Shown here piece after piece: positions 6,871-10,434 of a stretch of DNA of 10,434 nt. Source of the DNA: CAYLHS01 sp964383535 (GTDB lineage Bacteria; Actinomycetota; Acidimicrobiia; Spongiisociales; UBA4744); the NCBI GenBank assembly GCA_964383535.1, contig CAYLHS010000072.1:1-10434 (forward strand). Reading direction: 5' to 3'. The notes beneath the pieces were generated by a model. It had not been told where the DNA came from. It searched no databases and worked only from the letters and a program-made list of their open reading frames with translations. Each line of letters starts with the position of its first letter. Position 1 is the stretch's first letter. A program made the translations under genes and the position numbers.

Positions 6871-7395
6871 ATGAGGAAAGTAGTGGCTGTCGTGGTGCTC
6901 GTTTTGTCTGCATGCTCGAGCGGAGGAACAGCAGACACAACAAGCCCGCCCGACGACGGGACGACCAACACCCAAGCCACCACGACGACGGCCGAGCAGT
7001 CGACCACGACGACAGCATCAGAGCAGCCATCCGGTTCCTCCGGCCCGGGACACATCACCCTCACCATCGGGGACCAGACCTGGGAGTTCGACGGGGCGAA
7101 TTGCGCCTACACGGACGCGACGCCCGGCGAGGCAGGATCCCAGTGGAACGTGTCGAAGGTCCAAGACGATCTCCAGGTCTACATCAACGACGATTCAACC
7201 GGCCGCTACATCTCGATCGCCAACATCAAAGACTATGGCACCATGCAGTGGGAGGCCAATGGCGACGCGATCTCGTCTCTGACGGTCGACGGAAACGACA
7301 TCTCAGGAGCAGGCACCTTCACCGACCAGACCGGAGCCGCTCCCGCCGCCGAAGGGTCCGTGACCGCCACCTGCCCGAGCTGGCTCCAGGGGTAG
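6871..7395 (+). CDS. Secreted lipoprotein, LpqH/19-kDa antigen-like
   Basis: A 174-residue lipoprotein. MRKVVAVVVLVLSACSS is a short signal peptide with the lipobox LSAC, so Cys15 would be lipidated and the mature protein anchored outside the membrane. Residues about 20-60 are a Thr/Ser-rich linker (TTTT and TTTTAS blocks). The C-terminal domain starts at HITLTIGDQTWEF. It holds two cysteines (NCAYTD near residue 75 and ATCPSW near 168) and the SLTVDGNDISGAGTF strand pattern. This recalls the mycobacterial 19-kDa lipoprotein fold with its disulfide; that assignment is by pattern only. The start is at 6871 because GGGAGGGA (6858-6865) is well placed, which drops 14 upstream frame residues. Its GGGAGGGA is exactly complementary to the TCCCTCCC in sRNAs A and D. 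Confidence 0.85.
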   Translation: MRKVVAVVVLVLSACSSGGTADTTSPPDDGTTNTQATTTTAEQSTTTTASEQPSGSSGPGHITLTIGDQTWEFDGANCAYTDATPGEAGSQWNVSKVQDDLQVYINDDSTGRYISIANIKDYGTMQWEANGDAISSLTVDGNDISGAGTFTDQTGAAPAAEGSVTATCPSWLQG

Positions 7396-7462
7396 AACGC
7401 GCCAACCGGGTGTGGCCAAGCCCGTGGGGCGAAGAGGCCGCACAACAGCATTGTCGGCGGGT

Positions 7463-7516
7463 GTCGCCCCCTCTGTCCTCGACCTTCGGCCGCCTCCCCC
7501 TTCCGGCGAGTGAAGC
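7463..7516. repeat. C-rich intergenic segment, possible repeat relative
   Basis: GTCGCCCCCTCTGTCC is followed by CCTTCGGCCGCC and CCCCCTTCCGGCGAG. A looser version of this arrangement (C-run, CCTTCGGCTGC, C-run, then GCGAAGC-type inverted bases) occurs near 2360-2420 upstream of proB. It may be a degenerate intergenic repeat; the two copies are too diverged for a firm call. Confidence 0.3.
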
Positions 7517-7548
7517 AAGCCCAGCAGATCCACCAACTCCTCTCCCCT

Positions 7549-7601
7549 CCCTTCTTGCGTGAGTTGGGTGGCCATGTGGCGGCTCACTCACGCAAGAAGG
7601 G
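7549..7601. repeat. Perfect 16-bp inverted repeat
   Basis: CCCTTCTTGCGTGAGT (7549-7564) and ACTCACGCAAGAAGGG (7586-7601) are perfect reverse complements around a 21-nt loop. The loop itself contains GCCATGTGGC. No T-run follows on either strand, so it is not a standard terminator. It ends 10 nt before the first repeat of cassette D and lies about 150 nt after the lipoprotein stop. It could be a stable mRNA 3' hairpin, a protein site or a mobile-element scar. Confidence 0.75.
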
Positions 7602-7611
7602 GATTGGGAAT

Positions 7612-7666
7612 CTCACCAACTCCTTAGATGCGTTTCAGGCCGTCCTTACACCTGGAGTGCATAGTG
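7612..7666 (+). promoter_or_regulatory. Cassette D promoter: four 11-bp-spaced repeats plus -10 box
   Basis: CTCA (7612), CTTA (7623), TTCA (7634) and CTTA (7645), then 11 nt and CATAGTG (7660-7666). The GGAGTG directly before the -10 box is shared with cassette A. Confidence 0.7.
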
Positions 7667-7669
7667 ACA

Positions 7670-7760
7670 GTGTTCAAGAGATCGACACCGAGATCCTGAA
7701 CATACAACTCATCCTCCCTTCCCTCCCAGAAGCGCCTCCTCAGTGGGGCGCTTCCCCTTT
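7670..7760 (+). ncRNA. Small RNA, cassette D (near-copy of cassette A)
   Basis: Predicted RNA of about 90 nt with the same fold as A: GTGTTCA (7670-7676) pairs with TGAACAT (7697-7703), the C-rich linker is identical, then a terminator. Of its four differences from A in 75 nt, two are in the hairpin loop (ATAT to ACAC), one turns a G-C pair into G-U, and one lies outside the stem. All keep the structure. The RNA runs toward the 3' end of the opposing membrane-protein gene, so it is not a leader. Confidence 0.7.
7729..7760 (+). terminator. Intrinsic terminator of cassette D
   Basis: GAAGCGCCTC (7729-7738) pairs with GGGGCGCTTC (7745-7754), including one G-U pair, around CTCAGT; CCCCTTT follows. 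The stem sequence differs from A although the rest of the RNA is nearly identical, so the stem is preserved with different bases. Confidence 0.75.
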
Positions 7761-7774
7761 GGTGGAGTCCGATG

Positions 7775-8239
7775 TCAAGGGGACCACAGTCTGGTCACAG
7801 CGATCCAGACGAGCAGCGCGTCGATCACCAAACCGAGCACGAGCTGCGGGTCGAAGAACACGATCAGCGTGACCGCCGACACGGTCGAACCGAACACGAC
7901 GGCAGCCTGCCACCATCCGGTCGGGACCAGAACGCCCACAGTCGAAAGAGCGGCGAGCAGAAAGCCGGCAATCGTCAGGATGATCAGGACGAGGCCCACC
8001 GTCCTGAGGGCACCCGAACCCGCTCCCAACCACGAACGGGTCATGTCGAACGGCCACGTGGCGCCGTCTCCTCCCGGTGCAGGCACCACGTACATGAGAT
8101 GCACCAGACCATGGGCTAACAACAACACTGCGAAGATCCATCGACCGGCAGGCATGTCCTTCGAGAGCATCCACCACAGCACACCCCCGACGACCGCAAG
8201 AACAACCAGCCACGGCAGCGCACCAGTCATCGACTTCAT
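7775..8239 (-). CDS. Small integral membrane protein coupled to the TetR gene
   Basis: A 154-residue protein with four to five hydrophobic helices, at about residues 7-26, 33-52, 80-101, 105-125 and 128-150. It has AHGLVHLMYV in the second helix and a loop with WPFDMTRSW. I do not recognise a named family. The start is at 8239: ATG overlaps the TetR stop codon as ATGA, with GGGAGG about 7-9 nt upstream inside the TetR 3' end, a clear sign of translational coupling. The most likely role is a membrane function controlled by, or sensed together with, the TetR regulator, but that is inferred from position only. Its 3' end faces the terminator of cassette D. Confidence 0.8.
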   Translation of the reverse strand: MKSMTGALPWLVVLAVVGGVLWWMLSKDMPAGRWIFAVLLLAHGLVHLMYVVPAPGGDGATWPFDMTRSWLGAGSGALRTVGLVLIILTIAGFLLAALSTVGVLVPTGWWQAAVVFGSTVSAVTLIVFFDPQLVLGLVIDALLVWIAVTRLWSP

Positions 8240-8814
8240 CTCTCCCCCTCCCTGAGTCCATAGCCGCTCATGACGGCCCTGAGCGTTCTGCGAAACGTCG
8301 AGTCCTTCCACTCACGCATGCGTTCCGTGAGATCATCCGGGAGCCCGGCCAACATGCTCTCGCCGAGCGGTGAGCCAAGGATTGAGAATCCGACCGCGAA
8401 TGCGGTGATCGATTGGTACAACTCAATCGCATCGTCCGGCTCGATCCCGCGGCCGATCAGATACTCGAGACCTGAGATCGCCGCCCGGTCGGTTCGACGG
8501 GTAGCGAGTGGAGCCATGTTCGGATGCGCCCTCAGGACACGCACGTACTCCGAGAAGATGGCCTCGAGTGTCGTCGCCGGATTGTCGGGCATCGGATCCG
8601 GCAGCCTCATCTCCGAACGCATCCGCTCCACCGTCAGGTCGAGGAGCGCTTCCTTGCTGGGGACGTGGTAGTAGAGCGCCATGGCCTCGACCCCGAGGTC
8701 TGCTCCCAGTCTGCGCATGGTCAGCGCTTCCAAACCCTCCAAGTCGATGATCTCGAGGGCGGCGCCAACCACCTCGTCTTGGGTCAGCGCCTTGGCACGC
8801 TTCCGTGGAGCCAT
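8236..8814 (-). CDS. TetR-family transcriptional regulator
   Basis: A 192-residue repressor-type regulator. Residues about 8-55 form the TetR HTH: LTQDEVVGAALEIIDLEGLEALTMRRLGADLGVEAMALYYHVPSKEALLDL, written here as two blocks in the protein (LTQDEVVGAALEII, then MALYYHVPSKEALLDL). The C-terminal domain looks like the TetR_C type. The frame is open a further 38 codons upstream, but MAPRKRAKALTQDEV at 8814 is the natural start, with GGGAG 7 nt before it. It overlaps the downstream membrane-protein gene by ATGA. A perfect palindrome at 8858-8874 lies about 45 nt upstream, suggesting autorepression. The ligand is unknown. Confidence 0.92.
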   Translation of the reverse strand: MAPRKRAKALTQDEVVGAALEIIDLEGLEALTMRRLGADLGVEAMALYYHVPSKEALLDLTVERMRSEMRLPDPMPDNPATTLEAIFSEYVRVLRAHPNMAPLATRRTDRAAISGLEYLIGRGIEPDDAIELYQSITAFAVGFSILGSPLGESMLAGLPDDLTERMREWKDSTFRRTLRAVMSGYGLREGER

Positions 8815-8843
8815 CTTCGATCTCCCGTCGCCGTCCGCAGCGT

Positions 8844-8874
8844 GTTTTACAATGTACGTTTTACGACGTAAAAC
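8844..8874. promoter_or_regulatory. TetR operator and promoter island
   Basis: GTTTTAC (8858-8864) and GTAAAAC (8868-8874) are perfect 7-bp arms around GAC. Another direct copy of GTTTTAC lies at 8844-8850, 14 bp away. The segment is an A/T-rich island in a GC-rich region, and minus-strand -10-like TACATT is within it. This fits a TetR autoregulatory operator overlapping the promoter. Because the HHH gene starts at 8942 on the other strand, it may be controlled from the same site. Confidence 0.7.
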
Positions 8875-8929
8875 TGTCGGTGTCAAGGGGTCGCTCGGGT
8901 TTTCTCGGACTTGTGACACACCCAGCACG

Positions 8930-8935
8930 TACGAT
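8930..8935 (+). promoter_or_regulatory. -10 box for a leaderless start
   Basis: TACGAT sits exactly at -12 to -7 relative to the A of the ATG at 8942. That is the spacing expected when transcription starts on the start codon itself. No Shine-Dalgarno sequence precedes this ATG. A -35 is not clear; TTGTGA at 8911 is too close. Confidence 0.5.
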
Positions 8936-8941
8936 GGTCAG

Positions 8942-9217
8942 ATGGGATCTGTAGAACTGATGACGCTGCGCAACATCGGACCGGCAATGGCCGCAGATCT
9001 GGCCCTGCTCGGCGTCGACTCGATCGAGACGCTCGCCACCAAGGACGCCGACCTCCTGTACCTGGAACTGGCCGCGATCACGGGTGGTCGCCCTGACCCG
9101 TGTGTCCATGACACGTTCGCTGCCGCGATCCACCAGGCACGAACCGGCGAAGCGATCCCCTGGTGGTCGTTCACCCCCACTCGTAAGGAACGGCAGCGCA
9201 GCGGAACGTTCGTCTGA
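8942..9217 (+). CDS. Helix-hairpin-helix protein, Cdd1 (pathogenicity locus) family
   Basis: A 91-residue protein. LRNIGPAMAADLALLGVDSIETLATKD (residues about 7-33, given here in shortened form as LRNIGPAMAADLALLGV then DSIETLA) is a DNA-binding-type helix-hairpin-helix. It is followed by LYLELAAITGGRPDPCVHDTF and the C-terminal PWWSFTPTRKER typical of the Cdd1 family, sometimes labelled mitomycin-resistance protein. Length is normal for the family and the biochemical role is unknown. The frame is open far upstream, but residues before MGSVELMTLRNIG overlap the TetR gene and are not family-like, so I start at 8942. It probably has a leaderless mRNA. A terminator at 9428 beyond the assembly gap may end its transcript. 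Confidence 0.85.
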   Translation: MGSVELMTLRNIGPAMAADLALLGVDSIETLATKDADLLYLELAAITGGRPDPCVHDTFAAAIHQARTGEAIPWWSFTPTRKERQRSGTFV

Positions 9218-9235
9218 GAACCAACCAAGCGTTCA

Positions 9236-9335
9236 NNNNNNNNNNNNNNNNNNNNNNNNNNNNNNNNNNNNNNNNNNNNNNNNNNNNNNNNNNNNNNNNN
9301 NNNNNNNNNNNNNNNNNNNNNNNNNNNNNNNNNNN
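9236..9335. other. Assembly gap of 100 N
   Basis: Exactly 100 unknown bases, a conventional scaffold placeholder. The last 14 bases before it (9222-9235, CAACCAAGCGTTCA) are repeated as the first 14 bases after it (9336-9349), so the contigs probably overlap and the true gap may be nil. Between the HHH stop at 9217 and the terminator at 9428 I see no gene. Confidence 0.95.
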
Positions 9336-9427
9336 CAACCAAGCGTTCACCTCGACGGCCCATGGCGAGACTCGTTCAGGACCTCGCCCGAGCATCTGGA
9401 CTCACGACTCCTTCGCGCAATCCCGGG

Positions 9428-9457
9428 AGAGGCGTCCTGCACGGGGCGCCTCTTTCT
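9428..9457 (+). terminator. Intrinsic terminator after the assembly gap
   Basis: AGAGGCGTCC (9428-9437) pairs with GGGCGCCTCT (9444-9453), a 10-bp stem with one G-U pair, around TGCACG; TTTCTC follows. It is in the plus direction and may serve the HHH gene or a transcript hidden in the gap. I found no 11-bp repeat array upstream of it, so I do not count it as another sRNA cassette. Confidence 0.7.
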
Positions 9458-9585
9458 CGCGGCTCGTATCTCCGTCCAGCGAGACCCTCCCGGGTCGATC
9501 TCCGGGCGTACGGCGGTGAATGACCCCAGCAGTCGGCTCGCGAGGGCAGGCGCGCGACCCTACGACGGCTGAACTCTGCTGGATT

Positions 9586-9640
9586 CTCAGGAAGTCCTTA
9601 GGTTCGTCTCATGACAGCCTCATACGGAGCCGCCATAGTG
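9586..9640 (+). promoter_or_regulatory. Cassette E promoter: four 11-bp-spaced repeats plus -10 box
   Basis: CTCA (9586), CTTA (9597), CTCA (9608) and CTCA (9619), then 11 nt and CATAGTG (9634-9640). Confidence 0.7.
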
Positions 9641-9645
9641 GTCTT

Positions 9646-9704
9646 GTTAGAGACTCATCCTCCTTCCTCCCCAAGCGCCCCCCTCCGGGGGGGCGCTTCT
9701 CCTT
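9646..9704 (+). ncRNA. Small RNA, cassette E
   Basis: Predicted RNA of about 58 nt with no strong 5' hairpin: a short 5' end, the C-rich CTCATCCTCCTTCCTCCCC (9654-9672), then the terminator. It is in tandem with cassette F, 138 bp upstream of it, array to array. Confidence 0.65.
9673..9704 (+). terminator. Intrinsic terminator of cassette E
   Basis: AAGCGCCCCCC (9673-9683) pairs with GGGGGGCGCTT (9688-9698), 11 bp, with a 4-nt loop; CTCCTT follows. Confidence 0.8.
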
Positions 9705-9723
9705 GTGAACAAACGTCCGCAAT

Positions 9724-9778
9724 CTCATGAAGTCCTTAGGTCCGCTTCATGACCCGCTCATGCGGAAGATCCACACTG
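9724..9778 (+). promoter_or_regulatory. Cassette F promoter: four 11-bp-spaced repeats, altered -10 box
   Basis: CTCA (9724), CTTA (9735), TTCA (9746) and CTCA (9757), then 11 nt and CACACTG (9772-9778) in place of CATAGTG. The repeats are intact while the -10 box has decayed or differs, so this promoter may be weak or more dependent on its activator. Confidence 0.6.
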
Positions 9779-9783
9779 CAAGA

Positions 9784-9840
9784 AGTGTTGAGTCTCATCC
9801 CACCCACACGTGAGAGCGCCCCCTCCGGGGGCGTTCTCGC
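9784..9840 (+). ncRNA. Small RNA, cassette F
   Basis: Predicted RNA of about 55 nt: a short 5' end, CTCATCCCACCCACACG (9794-9810), then the terminator hairpin. It is the most divergent member in both the C-rich stretch and the -10 box. The long plus-strand frame of the gene remnant at 9893 runs back through it, but that frame looks non-coding here. Confidence 0.5.
9812..9838 (+). terminator. Terminator-like hairpin of cassette F
   Basis: GAGAGCGCCCCC (9812-9823) pairs with GGGGGCGTTCTC (9827-9838), 12 bp with one G-U pair, around TCC. No T-run follows, so termination may be inefficient. Confidence 0.6.
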
Positions 9841-9892
9841 GCCAAGTTCTCCCGCGGCGTCGACACGATTGCGAGCCTCAACGCCACCTCCA

Positions 9893-10237
9893 AGGACCAT
9901 CGACCCGATCCTCTCGGACGGGCGTGTGGTGCCACTCCTCCCTCTCATCGCCGCTGTATGGGAGAGTGATCAGCCACCGGAACTCGAGGAAGTCCGTCTC
10001 GAGATCATCCGGGCCACGGGAAACGACCTCGTAACCAGGGTCGTGCTCGAACGGTGGCTCAACCCCACACGCCCGCCCTCCGCCAGAGAACTGACGGTCC
10101 TGCACACCCATATCACCTTCCACCTCGGTGAGATGGCGGAAGGACGACCAACTGCGTGGTCGGCCCCGTCGCCACAACACAGCCACCACGAGCATCGGGC
10201 CTCCGCCGACGCTGAAGAAGGCACCTACTTCGGCTGA
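9893..10237 (+). pseudogene. Coding remnant, possibly the N-terminal part of an acyl-CoA oxidase/dehydrogenase-type protein
   Basis: From about 9896 to 10110 the frame reads DPILSDGRVVPLLPLIAAVW, then LEEVRLEIIRATG, RVVLERWLNP and TRPPSARELTVL. Its codon use matches the genes of the window (CTC, GAG, ATC, GTC). The pattern of a helical N-terminal module followed by RWLNPxxPPSAxEL resembles the N-terminal segment of some actinobacterial acyl-CoA oxidases; this is a recollection, not a match I can verify. After about residue 75 the sequence turns low-complexity (SPQHSHHEHR) and stops at 10237. There is no convincing start codon or ribosome-binding site; the frame continues upstream through cassette F to an ATG at 9749. 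I read it as a truncated fragment. A hairpin follows the stop directly. Confidence 0.35.
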
Positions 10238-10239
10238 AA

Positions 10240-10260
10240 GCCCGAGCCCTGGGTTCGGGC
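10240..10260. terminator. Hairpin directly after the remnant's stop codon
   Basis: GCCCGAGCC (10240-10248) pairs with GGTTCGGGC (10252-10260), 9 bp with one G-U pair, around CTG. It begins 3 nt after the TGA. No T-run follows in the plus direction. It is a terminator candidate of the T-less type; I see nothing else between here and 10351. Confidence 0.45.
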
Positions 10261-10351
10261 AATCGGGAACCTGAACGGCCTTCGCGACCAATGCATAGAC
10301 AGGAGACGGACCGGCACTCACGCGCAGAGTCACCCGGTTCGTTGCAAATGA

Positions 10352-10402
10352 ACGCCCTTCTCGTTCCAGGGATCGAGAAGGGCGTATCGCACTGACGATA
10401 CG
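10352..10402. repeat. Two overlapping inverted repeats
   Basis: ACGCCCTTCTCG (10352-10363) and CGAGAAGGGCGT (10374-10385) are perfect 12-bp arms around a 10-nt loop. The right arm overlaps a second inverted repeat, CGTATCG (10383-10389) with CGATACG (10396-10402), so the two hairpins are mutually exclusive in RNA. Read on the minus strand, the first hairpin is followed by TTCATTT and could be a terminator for a gene beyond the right edge. Confidence 0.65.
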
Positions 10403-10404
10403 AT

Positions 10405-10434
10405 CTCACAATCGTCTCACTCGATCTCTGCGTA
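10405..10434 (+). promoter_or_regulatory. Possible seventh repeat array, cut by the window edge
   Basis: CTCA at 10405 and CTCA at 10416 are spaced at 11 bp as in the six cassettes. The third position (10427) reads TCTG rather than CTCA or TTCA, and the rest lies outside the window. This is suggestive only. Confidence 0.35.

Noticed and set aside
9346..9427. An additional sRNA cassette ending in the terminator at 9428
   Set aside because: TTCA and CTCA occur upstream, but not on an 11-bp grid, and there is no CATAGTG at the proper distance.
4097..9838. CRISPR array or integron attC array
   Set aside because: Copies are irregularly spaced with whole genes between them, lack constant repeats with unique spacers, and no cas or integrase gene is present.
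9878..10333. 151-residue minus-strand frame at the right end
   Set aside because: Codon use and residue pattern are less gene-like than the plus-strand frame over the same stretch, and no motif or ribosome-binding site was found.

Overview
The window is GC-rich and looks like a chromosomal segment of an actinobacterium. A free-living lineage such as Acidimicrobiia or a relative would fit, but I cannot fix the taxon from sequence alone. The clues are an F420/NADP-type reductase, a MarR-GNAT fusion, a Thr-rich lipoprotein with an LpqH-like pattern, GTG and probable leaderless starts, and codon usage dominated by CTC/GTC/ATC/GAG. A run of exactly 100 N at 9236-9335 shows this is a scaffolded draft assembly.

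Layout. 1-2271 (minus) is the proline pathway pair proB-proA, with proA running off the left edge. 2481-3029 (minus) is a small F420/NADP oxidoreductase, divergent from a MarR-GNAT fusion (3125-4018, plus). 4295-5572 (minus) is a GH100/six-hairpin glycosidase. 5805-6515 (plus) is a six-helix membrane protein and 6871-7395 (plus) a lipoprotein. 7775-8814 (minus) is a translationally coupled TetR regulator plus membrane protein pair. 8942-9217 (plus) is a short helix-hairpin-helix protein of the Cdd1 type. After the N gap the right end is mostly non-coding, with one likely gene remnant at 9893-10237.

The main discovery candidate is a family of six intergenic cassettes, all on the plus strand, at about 4097, 5624, 6613, 7612, 9586 and 9724. 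A possible truncated seventh sits at the right edge. Every cassette has four YTMA tetranucleotides (CTCA/CTTA/TTCA, once TTAA) spaced at exactly 11 bp. After exactly 11 nt comes a CATAGTG -10-like box (CACACTG in the last copy). Then comes a short transcript body ending in a C-rich stretch of the CTCATCCTCCCTTCCCTCCC type, and a strong GCGCCCCC/GGGGGCGC hairpin. I read these as small-RNA genes under one shared activator, most simply an OmpR/PhoB-family response regulator, because 11-bp direct repeats next to a promoter lacking a -35 box are typical of that family. The C-rich stretch is complementary to Shine-Dalgarno sequences. The arrangement recalls the CiaR-controlled csRNAs of streptococci, but in an actinobacterium. 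The regulator itself is not in the window.

How the parts may work together: proB and proA form an operon for the first two steps of proline synthesis. The MarR-GNAT and TetR genes each have a palindrome at their start, suggesting autoregulation. The sRNAs lie between the other genes; two (at 4155 and 7670) face the 3' ends of opposing genes and so cannot be their leaders. Two others (5684 and 6673) lie upstream of same-strand genes and could also act as terminated leaders.
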